A stretch of DNA of 64,000 nt from Rattus norvegicus (taxonomy: Eukaryota > Chordata > Mammalia > Rodentia > Muridae): positions 84,941,710 through 85,005,709 of the forward strand of contig NC_086020.1 in assembly GCF_036323735.1 (NCBI RefSeq), read 5' to 3'. The translations under genes and the position numbers were made by a program. This document shows positions 1 through 10,400 of this stretch, piece by piece (the stretch's first letter is position 1; the number at the start of each line of letters is the position of its first letter). The notes under the pieces were generated by a model. That model ran no database searches, had not been told where the DNA came from, and worked only from the letters and a program-made list of their open reading frames with translations.

Positions 1-745
1 TAGTGAAAAGTATTCTCAACAATAAAAGGACTCAGAATACCCAAGATAAAATCCACAGACCACATGAAGCTCAAGAACAAGGATGACCAAAGTGTGGATG
101 CTTCAGTCCTTCTTAGAAGGGGGAACAAAAATACTCACAGGAGAAAATATGGAGACAAAGTGCGGAGCAGAGACTGAAGGAAAGGTCAACAAGAGACTAC
201 CCCTCCTGGGGATTTATCCCATATGCAGCCACCAAACCCAGACAATATTGTGGATGCCAAGAAGTGCATGCTGACAGGAGCCCGATATAGCTGTCTCCTG
301 AGAGGCTTTGCCAGAGCCTGACAAAAGCAGAGACAGATACATGGGAACCCCAATGGAGGAGTTAGAGAAAGGACTGGAGTAGCTGAAGGGATTTGCAACC
401 CCATAAGATGAACAGTATTATCAACCAACCAGATCCCCTAGAGCTCTCAGGGATTAAACTACCATCCCAAGAGTACACAGGGATGGACCTATGGCTCCAG
501 CCGAATATGTATCAGAGGATGACCTTGTCAGGCATTAACGTGAGAAGAGGCCCTTGATCCTGTGAAAGCTAGATGCCCCAGTGTAGGGGAATGTCAGGGA
601 GGGGAGGTGGGAGGGATTAGGTGGAAGGGAGCACCCTTGTAGAAGTAGGGAGAGTGGAGATTGCTTATAGGGTTTCTGGAAGAGAAACCAGGAAAGGGGG
701 TAACATTTTAAATGTAAATTTAAAAAATCTAATAAAAGAAAAAAT
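1..745 (+). mobile_element. L1 (LINE-1) 3' end fragment
   Basis: The segment reads like the 3' part of a murid L1 in the sense direction. It has the stretch with the short 'taccatcccaagagtacac' block (461-479), the G-rich 3' UTR around 590-640, and a terminal 'aacattttaaatgtaaat' followed by AATAAA-type signals near 730 and an A-rich tail. A shorter copy of the same 3' end lies at 42553-42860. The 5' side runs off the window, so truncation cannot be judged. The open frames here (83-274, 621-1097) are not L1 proteins and I do not call them genes. Confidence 0.75.
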
Positions 746-2299
746 GGACTTAAAAAGAAAGAAATTTAACATGGTTCTGCCAAAAAGAAAAAAACAAAAG
801 CTATGGGAAGAAAGAAGTCAGGACTGGGAAGGAGGGGGAAGAGAAGAAAAGAAGAGAGGGAGGGAGAAAGTGGGAGAAGCAGCAGGCTTTGGAATTCCAC
901 AGAAGACCTTGGGACAAACTGAAGGCAGCAGTGGGAGGACAAGAGGCTCTTCTCATCCCCCAGGGGCAGCAGTCTGGCTTTGGTTTCCTATTGTTACTCA
1001 CAAGAGATTCTTGTTTGTACAGACTTGGAGCTCTGTACATGGAAGACTTACATTCAATGTATGGTGTTTCTCCATTATTCTGTTTGATGCAGTGTGAATA
1101 AACTTCAGAATATTGAATGGAGTAGCAGAAGCCTAAAAAACACATTAAGGGGATAAATGCAAGAGAAGGGACAAGTATTTGGAAGTGATTTGAATATTAA
1201 AGACACTTTTAGTCCCAAAGATCAACTGCACATGCAAGCGGAGAGATGAAAACGATGGGATTTAAAGAATGATCAGTCTGCAAGAGCCTGGTGTCTTTTC
1301 AACCACCATGTTGTGAATTTTAAGTGGAATACATTTTGTATCAGCTTTACACGGGCTGAACTGTGGTCCAGGAAAGATTCAGAAAAGATGCCTGCTTTTC
1401 ACTGCCAAGGATCTATTTCTTCCTTATTTGAAAGATCTTATTTACTGTACAAGAATGTTAACATGTGCACATGTTTCTAAAAGTGAGAATTGTCCCCCTA
1501 ATAATGAGGTACAGAGACCCCCTCAGGAAGGGCATCAAACTGTTGCTCTCTTTCACGATGACTTTATCAAAGTAAACATCTTCTGTGGCTGGAAAGCAGA
1601 AGCATGGGCGATGCATGTCGCTTTTACCTGCTGAAAAGCCTGCACCACTGTAGCTGCATGCAGAAAAAGGTCACACTTCCTTTCCAGCAGCTAAACGATT
1701 TGAATATAAATAAGCAACTTTTTCCGCCTGTCAGTTCCCTCAAGAATATTTACTGCTGTCTCCTTTAATGAGTGCTCATTACAGATGAGTGCGAGTGAAC
1801 ACATTTAATCAGGGTAATACGGGGTAATGATCATGTGAATGTCTTCTCATTGGGTCCTGCTCCATCTGTTCCAAGTCATTTGTCCATGTAAAACTGTCAA
1901 CATTTTGAGCCGCTGACTGACAGGTGAAGCCAGACGTGTCTGGTTTTCATCTCAACTCCAGGGATTTTCTGATTGGTTTTTTTTTTCCACCAAAAGAAAC
2001 CTCCTGAAAGACCAAAGGGACTCTCTCTTGAGAAGCAGCTTTTCTTTAATTTGTTTCATTGATCATTAATACATTTAGCTCACTGTTACATAGTACAACA
2101 GTGCAGCCAAGGCCCACAGCTACTTTGATTGACACAGTAGGTTCCTAAGAGAGACTGGAGGATCTGACCCTGGAGGTCTTTTCTGAACACCAATAGGCAG
2201 CTTTTTGGTGATGAATGGATCATTCAATAACAATCCCACAGTTTCTACCTGCCAATCACAGACGCTCTTATTCCACCATCCCTTGGTGTGAGATGTTCC
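746..2299. other. Intergenic, no gene recognised
   Basis: No conserved coding motif is visible on either strand. A purine-rich patch (about 780-870) encodes a Lys/Arg/Glu-rich frame that is only composition. The rest is AT-rich unique-looking sequence with a short T-run near 1978-1988. Confidence 0.6.
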
Positions 2300-2375
2300 A
2301 GGCATGGAGGTATAGTTCAGTGACAGCCCTTGCCACCAAAAGCAAGGCCCCGGGCTCAGTCTCAAGAACCATCAA
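2300..2375 (+). mobile_element. Old ID-like SINE fragment
   Basis: The order 'tatagttcagtgacagcc', then 'aaggccccgggctcagtctc' matches the tRNA-derived ID head (box A-like, then box B-like), with clear divergence. No A-tail or target duplication is obvious. It directly precedes another SINE at 2405. Confidence 0.5.
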
Positions 2376-2404
2376 CAAAATGACAAGATGTGCTTTTGGG
2401 GTCA

Positions 2405-2560
2405 TAAGTCAGCTGGTAAAATGTTTGCCTTGATAGCACAAGGACCTAACTTCAATCTCCCTAAGAATCCAGATAAATCAAGTTAGGTGTGGTGACAAAT
2501 GCTTGTAAGCCCATTATTAGAGAGATGGACTCTTTCTTTAGATGGCTTATTAGGGAGCCA
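2405..2560 (+). mobile_element. B4-type SINE (ID-like head joined to B1-like body), degraded
   Basis: A tRNA-like head ('agctggtaaaatgtttgcc', then 'gacctaacttcaatctccc') is followed by a B1/7SL-like part ('taggtgtggtgacaaatgc', 'ttgtaagcccat'). That head-body order is typical of murid B4 elements. Boundaries are approximate. Confidence 0.5.
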
Positions 2561-2670
2561 GCCTAGCTGTAACTGTGGATTGCAGTCCATTGAGAGATCC
2601 TGTTTTAAAAACTAACATGGCCTGGATCCTGAGCAATAATACACCAAAGGTGACTTCTTCTTTCTCTTCC

Positions 2671-2790
2671 TACGTGCACACATGTGCAGATGGACCTGCA
2701 CCCACATGCACTTGCACACTTGTGCACATCTTTACATACCTGCACCTCCACACACATGCGCATCTGCATACACATGCACATAACACAAGA
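2671..2790 (+). repeat. CA/TGCA-rich low-complexity tract
   Basis: Imperfect alternation of 'tgcaca', 'cacatg' and 'cacaca' over about 120 bp. The open frames across it, rich in His/Thr/Cys, are compositional. Confidence 0.65.
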
Positions 2791-2880
2791 AGACATGGCT
2801 GTCTCAGACAAGTTGGTGGCAGCTCTTGTCCCGGGGTGACAGGCTTTTGACAGTTGTGCTCATTAAAGAGAAAATGACTG

Positions 2881-3283
2881 TCTTAGTCAGGGTTTGTATT
2901 CCTGCACATAACATCATGACCAAAGTTGGGGAGGAAAGGATTTACTCAGTTTATACTTCTACATTGCTGCTCATCACCAAAGGAAGTCAGGATTGGAACT
3001 CACACAGCGCAGGAACCTGGAGGCGGAACCCGTACAGAAGCCATGGAAGGATTCTGCTTACTGGCTTGATTCCCATGGCTTGCTCAGCTTGCTTTCTTAT
3101 GGAACCCATCCATGACTGCCAGCCCAGGGATGGCACCACACACAATGGGTCCTCCTACCCTTGATCACTAATTGAGAAAATGCCTTACAGTTGTATATCA
3201 TGGAGGCATTTCCTCAAGGGGGCTCCTTCTCTCTGATAACTCCAGCTTGTGTCAAGGTGACACACAAAACCAGACAGTACAAT
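2881..3283 (-). mobile_element. Dispersed murid repeat (…CTAAGACA-type), minus
   Basis: It begins 'ctgtcttagtcagggttt', passes 'atcatgaccaaagttgg' and 'ttgatcactaattgagaaaa', and ends 'tgtcaaggtgacacacaa'. This is a very common murid interspersed repeat whose sense strand runs from a 'tcaacttgacaca'-like head to an AATAAACCC-like block and a 'ctaagaca' end. I recognise the repeat but not its family name with certainty. Other copies are near 4557, 17565, 21345, 22250, 27835, 36965, 39449 and 58597. Confidence 0.7.
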
Positions 3284-3337
3284 GACAAAAATATTGTAAT
3301 AGAAAAGCCGTGGCTTAAGCCTTATGACTTGTGGGGT

Positions 3338-3376
3338 TTTTTTTTTGTTTTGTTTTGTTTTGTTTTGTTTTGTTTT
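3338..3376 (+). repeat. (TTTTG)n microsatellite
   Basis: A T-run followed by about seven near-perfect TTTTG units. The repetitive Phe/Val/Leu (and Lys/Asn on the other strand) of the overlapping frames comes from this array. Confidence 0.9.
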
Positions 3377-4556
3377 ACCTATTGTCTCTATTCTTTGGGC
3401 TGGTTCTAACAAGTTACAATCAACAATCTGAGAATCCAGTGGCCTCTACAGATGCTAGCATGCAAGAGACAAATAGGGTTGGGCATGACTGAATCTTTGG
3501 CAGATTGTGTGTTCCCTTTTCTGCTTTTCTGTCAGCACTGAGAGGTTATACTGTTGCTCTGGGCTCAAGCCTGCCCTCTGCTCACTTATGCTATGTGTAC
3601 TCTAGTGATCCAGTTTGCAATGGTGAACCTTTATGACCCATGCTGGAAGCACACTGAGAACTGATCCATGCTGTGAATATCATGGCCATGCTAGAACAAA
3701 GTGAACTGTTAGTGTTGTGTACCTGTTGCCCAGGAAGGGAGAGTTAGAAATGATACTTGCAGAGTGACTTGTATCTCACTCTGTCCTTTACTGTGTAGTA
3801 ATTGAGTTTGGTTCTACTTCACAAGCCAAGCGGTGAATGAATGAGTGAATGGACGAATGAGTTCTGGGCCTCATAGTACTTAGGGCGGATCAGTCATGTT
3901 TGCAAGCACCATGTATAGTAGCAGAACACTTGAGTGAGAAATGAGAAAGACCATGGCATTTTTTTGTTTTTTGTTTTCTGTTTTTTGGAGTTCACAGCTT
4001 CACTGTTCCATAGATGGGTACTCCTCCACATGGCTTTTCTAGCCAAAAAATTGCAAAATAAAAATGATTTGCATTGAAGGTCCTTCCTTTCAACAGAGGA
4101 AGAGGAATGACTCTTGACCCATCATCATGCCCCAACTTGTCTCTGTGTTATCGTGTCCTCTCCCACACTGCCTCTCTTGACTGCTGCTTAAGAGCTTTCT
4201 GGTTGGTTCCCGCCACCTCACCAAGGATGAGGCAACTCTACATGAAACTGTTAAGAATTCACAGAGCAGTTGTGTCTTAAGGAGAGTGACTGTCACTTGC
4301 TTTTTCATTCTTTCTCTTCTAGTTGTCTATAAATAAGTTTCCTGTAAGAATCCTGTCTGACCCCCGGGGTGAAGTAACATGTATCCAGAAGGACTTATGC
4401 CTTGTCACAGGATCTGGTGAGCATTTTTATTAAGTGCGAAGCTGGAAGTTTTAATTTACCCAACATTTATAAACTGTCTTAATTTTTCACTCTGCCAATG
4501 AATTCTCTAAGGAATTCATATTAAATACAGGATTCACCCACTCTGCCTTTAGTCTT
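3377..4556. other. Intergenic, no gene recognised
   Basis: Unique-looking sequence with a T/G-rich patch near 3958-3990. I see no coding, RNA or SINE signature that I can support. Confidence 0.55.
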
Positions 4557-5337
4557 ATATCTTAGGGTTCCTATTGCTGTAAAGAGACCCCATGACCATG
4601 GCAGCTTTTATAAAGAAAAACATTTAATTGGGTCCAGCTTACAGTTCAGAGATTTAGTCCATTATTGACATTGGGGGGAAGCATGGGGGACACAGGTAGA
4701 CATGTGTTGAGAGTGATGCCCTTGACGCCCTCCATTGTTGATGTTATTATTATGGTTAGAATTAAGTATGACTGGGTTCATGAAAAATCCCCAGCCAGCT
4801 GCAGAACACTAATACAAATCTGGTGGTATGATAAAGTTCTCCTGCTGACTAATAATATGACAAACCTGTGACCTTTTAACATCCTGTCAACATCAGCCAA
4901 TTCCCTGACCACACGAATATTGTGTCCTTGGCCTGTGTAAATGTTTCTTACTTCTCCCATCTCTCTGTTACCCATGTTATGGTATAAATTCAGCCTTGGG
5001 GAAAAATAAAATTGTCGCCTTGATCAAACTCTTGTCTTGGCATCCTTCTTTGTGTCTCTTGTCCCCCTTTCTCTTCCAGGTACTCTCAGACCCATTGTTT
5101 ACAGACATGATGCTAGAAAGTATCTAAGAGGTCTATATCCTGATTGCAGGCAGCAGGAAAAGTGAGCCACCAGGCCTGGCTTGAGCTTCTGAAACTCAAG
5201 GCCCACCACCAGTAATATACTTCCTCAGATAAGGCTACACCTACTCTAACAAGGCTACATGCCTAATCCTTTGAAATAATGCCACTCCCTATGAGCCTAT
5301 GAAGGGCATTTTAATTCAGACAACCACACCTTAGAGC
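4557..5337 (-). mobile_element. Dispersed murid repeat, minus, interrupted by a solo LTR
   Basis: The left arm (4557-4704) reads 'cttagggttcctattgctg', 'gagaccccatgaccatgg', 'aaaacatttaattgggtcc'. The right arm (5104-5337) resumes with 'aggtctatatcctgattgc', the 'caaggctacatgcctaat' block and a 'cattttaattcagacaacc' end. The two arms are continuous in the repeat and are separated by the 399-bp LTR insertion. Confidence 0.75.
4705..5103 (+). mobile_element. Solo LTR of an ERVK-like endogenous retrovirus
   Basis: The block starts TGTTGA and ends TTTACA, so it has the TG...CA ends of an LTR. It is flanked on both sides by the identical hexamer GACATG (4699-4704 and 5104-5109). A 6-bp target duplication is typical of class II (ERVK) integrations. 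Inside are TATAAA (4983-4988) and AATAAA (5005-5010), then a pyrimidine-rich U5-like tail ('cttgtcttggcatccttctt'), which orients it plus. No gag, pol or env sequence adjoins it, so this is the one-LTR remnant left by LTR-LTR recombination. The LTR subfamily is not assigned. Confidence 0.8.
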
Positions 5338-5392
5338 AACACATGGAATCTGCATTATTCTTGCTTTTGTTGTGACTATGGTTTTCTATCAG

Positions 5393-5595
5393 GGTGATTT
5401 TTGTCACCAGAATCATTTGGTACTGTCTGGAAATGTCTTTGATTGTCACAGGCTGGAGATGTGATGTGATAGTAGCATCTCTTTGGCAGAGTCAAGTCTG
5501 TGATAGCTGTCCTACATTGATTACACTGGACTTCCGTCTACCCACCAGATAAAACAATTTTCCATTTTAAAAATTTCAATATAGTTGAGGATGGA
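5393..5595 (+). mobile_element. MER5A-like hAT-Charlie DNA transposon relic
   Basis: 'caccagaatcatttggtac', 'tgtctggaaatgtctttgat', 'tgtcacaggctgg' and the downstream 'gtcctacattgattac' follow the order of the mammalian MER5A consensus, with heavy decay. It is a non-autonomous element with no coding capacity. Ends are approximate. Confidence 0.6.
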
Positions 5596-6159
5596 ACAAA
5601 TATGGGTTAGCTCAGCACATGGCATTTTCTAAACATTAAAATGCTTGCTAGTTTCAGTCTAATCTATGGGACAATTATAGCAGCCCATTACTTACCTCTT
5701 TAACTCCTAGTTGTTGGAAGGTTTTCATTGTTTTGGAAGGAAAACAGAGCAAAGGTTTCAAACGCTGGATCATCAGCACATGGTGATTCATGAAGATCCT
5801 GAGTGATGTCTTCATTTTGTTATGCATGACCTTCCTTAGGCTTTGCCCAGTGTTTATACATATATGTAAACTGTATTACTAAGCTTTGTGTATATGTATG
5901 TAACATATTTATATCGAGGGTGCTCATTTGTGTGAAAACCAGAGTCCAACCAGGGTCTTACTCCTCCAAGATATGGTTCACCTTGTTTTTTATAAGATCT
6001 GGGTAGGTTTAGCTGAAACAACTTTGTTCGGAAACTATTAGACTGAAGATGTTGCTAATCTGGCTGACCAGTGAACCCAGAAGTGTGTCATTTCTGTTTC
6101 TCTGATGCTGGAGGAAAGATAAGTATGTTATTGTCACAGCAAGGGTTCTTAAAACTCTG
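5596..6159. other. Intergenic, no gene recognised
   Basis: AT-rich unique-looking sequence with a short 'atatatgta'-type patch near 5858-5915. Nothing else can be supported. Confidence 0.55.
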
Positions 6160-6236
6160 ACTTCTAGGGGATTAAACAGGTTCCCATGCTTGTGTGGCAA
6201 GTTCTTTACCCACTAAGCCATCTTCCTAGCACCTTT
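6160..6236 (-). mobile_element. B2/B3 SINE fragment, minus
   Basis: 'ttctttacccactaagccat' followed by 'cttcctagcacc' is the reverse complement of the B2/B3 head, normally '...gatggctyagtgggtaaag...'. Only the promoter-bearing 5' end of the SINE is clear. Confidence 0.6.
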
Positions 6237-6779
6237 TTTAGCCTTGTGTTTTACCATGTATGGTTTATTATTTAATAGCATTTGAAGTGGTCCTGAGTTT
6301 CTGATTTTATAGACTAGAGAACAAATGTGTAGGAAACTTACAGTCCTACTCCTCTGACATCACCATGACAGACATGATTTGTTTTTGCATGATGCTTGAG
6401 GATGCTTCATTAGCATTATGTAGAATCATAATTTAGTAAGACTAGGCACGAAGGAGTTCCTTACTAGCTATCTGCAGGCATTTAGTTGCATGATTTACTT
6501 GTGATGATGTTGACACTTAAGCGGACCTGAAAAATGCAAAAGCTATCCATAAGGCACAATTTGTTTCTATGGTATCTCTTCCTTATTTGACTGTCATTGA
6601 TTTGAGAAGGCAACACAACAAACAAATGAGCCCCACCTTCCTCTTCCATTGCCTTTGTGTTAGCATCATCTCCAAATTAGATCTTGATCTAATTAAAAGT
6701 AAGCAGGAATCATAAATGGCTGAAACTGGGCAGAACTCTATGCATTATTTAAAGAAGTCATTGGTTTGTCATTCTTAAA
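6237..6779. other. 5' flank of Tas2r119, no repeat recognised
   Basis: AT-rich sequence directly upstream of the receptor ATG. No CpG island, canonical TATA box at a fixed distance, or upstream coding exon can be identified. TAS2R promoters and any non-coding 5' exon cannot be placed from sequence alone. Confidence 0.5.
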
Positions 6780-7787
6780 ATGATGGAAGGGCATATACTC
6801 TTCTTCTTTTTGGTTGTGATGGTGCAGTTTGTCACTGGGGTCTTGGCAAATGGCCTCATTGTGGTTGTCCATGCTATTGACTTGATCATGTGGAAGAAAA
6901 TGGCCCCGTTGGATCTGCTTCTATTTTGCCTGGCGACTTCTCGGATCATTCTGCAGTTATGTATATTGTTTGCACAATTGTGTCTATTCTCTTTGGTGAG
7001 ACACACTTTATTTGAGGACAATATTACCTTTGTCTTCATCATAAATGAACTGAGTCTTTGGTTTGCTACATGGCTCGGTGTTTTCTACTGTGCCAAGATT
7101 GCTACCATTCCTCACCCACTCTTTCTGTGGCTGAAGATGAGGATATCCAGGTTGGTACCATGGCTGATCCTGGGATCTGTGCTCTATGTAATTATTACTA
7201 CTTTCATCCATAGCAGAGAGACTTCAGCAATCCTTAAACCAATTTTTATAAGCCTTTTTCCTAAAAATGCAACTCAAGTCGGAACAGGGCATGCCACACT
7301 ACTCTCAGTCCTGGTCCTTGGGCTCACACTGCCATTGTTCATCTTTACTGTTGCTGTTCTGCTCTTGATATACTCCCTGTGGAATTATAGCAGGCAGATG
7401 AGGACTATGGTAGGCACCAGGGAGTATAGCGGACATGCTCACATCAGTGCAATGCTGTCCATTCTATCATTCCTCATCCTCTATCTCTCCCACTACATGG
7501 TGGCTGTTCTGATCTCTACTCAAGGCCTCTACCTTGGAAGCAGAACCTTTGTATTCTGCTTACTGGTTATTGGTATGTACCCCTCAATACACTCGATTGT
7601 CTTAATTTTAGGAAATCCTAAGCTGAAACGAAATGCAAAAATGTTCATTGTCCATTGTAAGTGTTGTCATTGTACAAGAGCTTGGGTCACCTCAAGGAGC
7701 CCAAGACTCAGTGACTTGCCAGTGCCTCCTACTCATCCCTCAGCCAACAAGACATCCTGCTCAGAAGCCTGTATAATGCCATCCTAA
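6780..7787 (+). CDS. Tas2r119: Bitter taste receptor, TAS2R family (rodent counterpart of human TAS2R1)
   Basis: A single-exon class T GPCR of 335 residues. TAS2Rs sit in the plasma membrane of taste cells and chemosensory epithelia and signal bitter ligands through gustducin, PLC-beta2 and TRPM5. Seven hydrophobic segments lie at about 6-29, 44-66, 82-105, 125-145, 173-199, 222-246 and 255-278. Visible family marks are ANG in TM1 (23-25), LATSR in TM2 (51-55), LWFATWLGVFYCAK in TM3 (93-106), HPLFLWLKMRIS in loop 2 (112-123) and HSIVLILGNPKLK at the end of TM7 (271-283). The TM2, TM3 and loop-2 blocks agree closely with human TAS2R1, including the NxT site at Asn163 in the second extracellular loop; a second NIT lies at 81-83. 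The start is the first of two adjacent ATGs. The second has the better Kozak context (A at -3, G at +4). The protein runs about 36 residues past the human C-terminus, with a Cys cluster HCKCCHC (292-298) and a Ser/Pro-rich end. The frame is intact. No second TAS2R is in the window. Confidence 0.95.
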   Translation: MMEGHILFFFLVVMVQFVTGVLANGLIVVVHAIDLIMWKKMAPLDLLLFCLATSRIILQLCILFAQLCLFSLVRHTLFEDNITFVFIINELSLWFATWLGVFYCAKIATIPHPLFLWLKMRISRLVPWLILGSVLYVIITTFIHSRETSAILKPIFISLFPKNATQVGTGHATLLSVLVLGLTLPLFIFTVAVLLLIYSLWNYSRQMRTMVGTREYSGHAHISAMLSILSFLILYLSHYMVAVLISTQGLYLGSRTFVFCLLVIGMYPSIHSIVLILGNPKLKRNAKMFIVHCKCCHCTRAWVTSRSPRLSDLPVPPTHPSANKTSCSEACIMPS

Positions 7788-8662
7788 TTGTCCAGCCTGA
7801 GGTTTAATCCTAGGTTTGGTACTATTTCAAAGAGTAAAGTTGATCATTAAAGCACAACATATGTTGGTGGATGACATCAAGGTCCATATCCCAGTTGTCA
7901 ATTGTAAAGCTCACCTTGCAAGATGATGTCACTGAGAAAGCAGGACAAATGGAGTCTAGGTCCTTCTGTATGACTTGCTGCAGTATATGTGAATCTATAA
8001 TTTTCTCCAAAAAACATTTAAAGAAGAATAAAAGCACAAGACTGAACTTACAGTACCAGGAGAGCAGAATGCTATAACGTCATGAGTTTGTTGGCTAGAC
8101 TCAGACACTGTCCCAGACTTGAATGGGTTGACTTTGTATATCTCAATTACAAGATTCAAGAATATCTTTTCTGGGTTTTGTTGTTGTTTGGAGTCACATA
8201 CAGTAAGGCTACTGTTATTCTTCAAGTAATAAAGGAAGCTGAGAGCAGCCAGACCTTCTCAGTCCTTGTGAGCATGCTCATGTATTCCAAGAACAGAAAA
8301 CTTGGTATGCATCTCACTGACTGATAAAGATGATGGACAGAGAAGGAGGAGGCATTGACAAATTTTCAAGAGGTAGAAGAGTAGAAGGACCAAGACAAAG
8401 AGAGAAGAAGAGAACAGAGCTTCTCATTTCCTATAATTGTACATTCTCAAGAGCAATGACTTGTAAAGACTTTTCGCTTTGCATTTGTATACTCATCTTG
8501 GGGGTCCTTTTGATTAATAGTAACAATCTGACATTCGCACACCACATGTCTTCCTGATGAAGCAACATCAGTAGGTGTGAATGGGACTCATGGTGTTTCC
8601 ATCTGCTGAAGCACAGATATATTTTCTTTTTGGAAGATGACTTTGGAAACTAAGCAAAATAA

Positions 8663-8664
<2 letters not shown>
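7788..8664. other. 3' flank of Tas2r119, no gene recognised
   Basis: AT-rich non-repetitive sequence that probably includes the receptor's 3' UTR in its first part. The small frames here (60-80 codons) have no recognisable domain. Confidence 0.5.
8027..8032 (+). promoter_or_regulatory. Candidate poly(A) signal downstream of Tas2r119
   Basis: AATAAA lies about 240 nt after the receptor stop codon. Two more copies occur at 8228-8233 and 8658-8663. Any of them could end the transcript, and the sequence does not say which is used. Confidence 0.35.

Positions 8665-8711
<47 letters not shown>
8665..8711 (+). repeat. (TG)n microsatellite
   Basis: About 23 uninterrupted TG units directly after an AATAAATT. 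Confidence 0.95.
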
Positions 8712-8712
<1 letters not shown>

Positions 8713-9339
8713 GTACATAGTTAATTTCAGTTGCATACATACATTTCTAAAACCAATTCAGAATCCCTTCATTTTAGGGGAAAATATATAAGAAGATGTC
8801 TCATAATTATCTTCAGTTTGTATTTCAGGTGTGATGATGTAAAGATTTATCTGAGTTTAGAGTTGACAGTCACCAGGAGCAAAGACTAAGCTATAGAGTT
8901 TGCAACCCAAGACATGCTACGCACAGAGGACATGCTTCAGATGATCCAAAGATAGATGCACCCTCTTGGGAACAGGAACCATGGTATCTTACATCTTCCC
9001 ATAGTCTCGGACTCAGTTCCCCAAGGAACAGAGCAGCAGCCCCCACCTTGCTGTTCTCGCTGTCTCAGTATCATACCTACATCAAAAGTTTGTAGGTAAC
9101 CTTGAACTCAGGCAGTCAGTTAGTTCTAGAAGGAATGGCACACTGCAGGTGAAGATCACTCCCTCTTGAAGAAGGGACAAAGAAGAGTAGCTTGCTTTTC
9201 TTATGTCTCAAACCGAGTGATTCCTGCTCTTGACTCTCTGAGATATGCTTGAGGGTGGAAAGAGAGGAGTGGGAACACCTTCAAATGTTCAGGAAGAAAT
9301 GAGTAATTTTGCTTATGATTTGTCTTCTCAAATACCATT
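8712..9339. other. Intergenic, no gene recognised
   Basis: Unique-looking sequence. No supported feature. Confidence 0.55.
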
Positions 9340-9780
9340 TTTCTCATTCATCTTTTCTTAGTATATACCAATTATAGAAGACAATAGGTCCTACTGTGAC
9401 ATTTTCATATGTGTAAATAATGTAATTAATCACATCTGCTACAATACCCTCCTTTGTTTACTCTTCTCTCTGTTCCCTTCCCTCTCTCAAATAATTTCCT
9501 TTCTATTTTTATGTCTTTTTAAAAATCTAGTTTCTACATGTGAGACAAAAAGTGTGAGATTTTGTCTTCCTGAATTTGTGTAATTTTGCATACCATAGTG
9601 ATCTGTAGTTCCTGTCATTCCTGTCATTTACCTACAGATCACAGAATTTGTTCTTCTTAAGGCCTGACTAACACTCTGGTGTGGGCATTATATTTATACC
9701 ACATTCTCTTTGCTTAGGATAGATTGGTACACGGGTTAAGTGTTGTGAACAATACTACCCCAGATTTTGATTGTATTTCA
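9340..9780 (-). mobile_element. Old rodent L1 fragment, minus
   Basis: 'tgacattttcatatgtgta' followed by a C/T-rich stretch, then 'atttataccacattctcttt' and 'gttgtgaacaatacta', matches the reverse complement of L1 ORF2-end/3' UTR sequence in degraded form. Frames are destroyed. Boundaries are approximate. Confidence 0.55.
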
Positions 9781-10124
9781 ACAACTTCTGCTTTAATAAT
9801 GCCAGTTAATGAGATGACTTTTAAGATGTGACTAAGTGGGATGCTAATATTAGCAAGAGTTTTTCAATAAACAAAATAATAATTATGCATTCCAAAAACA
9901 TTTCACACACTACTTTCCTCCCAAACTCTCCTTTGATGATAATTTTGGTTTTGGTGTTGAATAGAAAACCACTGCTCATTTTTAGAAATTAAACACTCTC
10001 TGGTTTCATCTCTTTCAGATGGTCTTTGACTCATTTATGCCAGCCTTCTACACTGTTCTTTACTTGCCTACTTGCTTTAAGAGCTGGGCTTGCTGTGGGG
10101 TATGGAAATGATTTCATTACCAGA
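9781..10124. other. Intergenic, no gene recognised
   Basis: AT-rich, no recognised repeat or gene. Confidence 0.5.
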
Positions 10125-10400
10125 TCCCATAGCCCCTGTGTTGAAATCCCACACTAAGTATGGTATTCAAGGTGTTTAAAGGTGGCCCCTTTGGGAGGTG
10201 GTTATGATGAGATAAGATTGTCTGACTATAGCACCCATGATTGGTTCCTGTAGGATTTATCAGAAGATTGAGCAGAGGAACGTCATGTGCACACTTCCTC
10301 TGCCCAGCATGAGATGCTGGGCATCGCTCCCAGACATTGCCCTAAAAAAGCCATTGTAAGGTGACACACCTGACATTGAACCCAACCCAAAAGCCCAGAT
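10125..10400 (+). mobile_element. Possible MaLR-type LTR relic
   Basis: 'tgttgaaatcccacac', 'gtggcccctttgggaggtgg' and 'cacccatgattggttcc' follow the order of mammalian MaLR-like LTR consensus sequence. The match is weak and no ends or target duplication are visible. Treat it as a guess. Confidence 0.3.

Noticed and set aside
621..1097. A 158-codon Lys/Arg-rich frame
   Set aside because: It begins within an L1 3' end, crosses a purine-rich stretch, and has no domain or conservation signal.
4665..4871. Open frame across the solo LTR start
   Set aside because: It crosses the insertion boundary at 4705, so it joins two unrelated sequences and cannot be an old gene.
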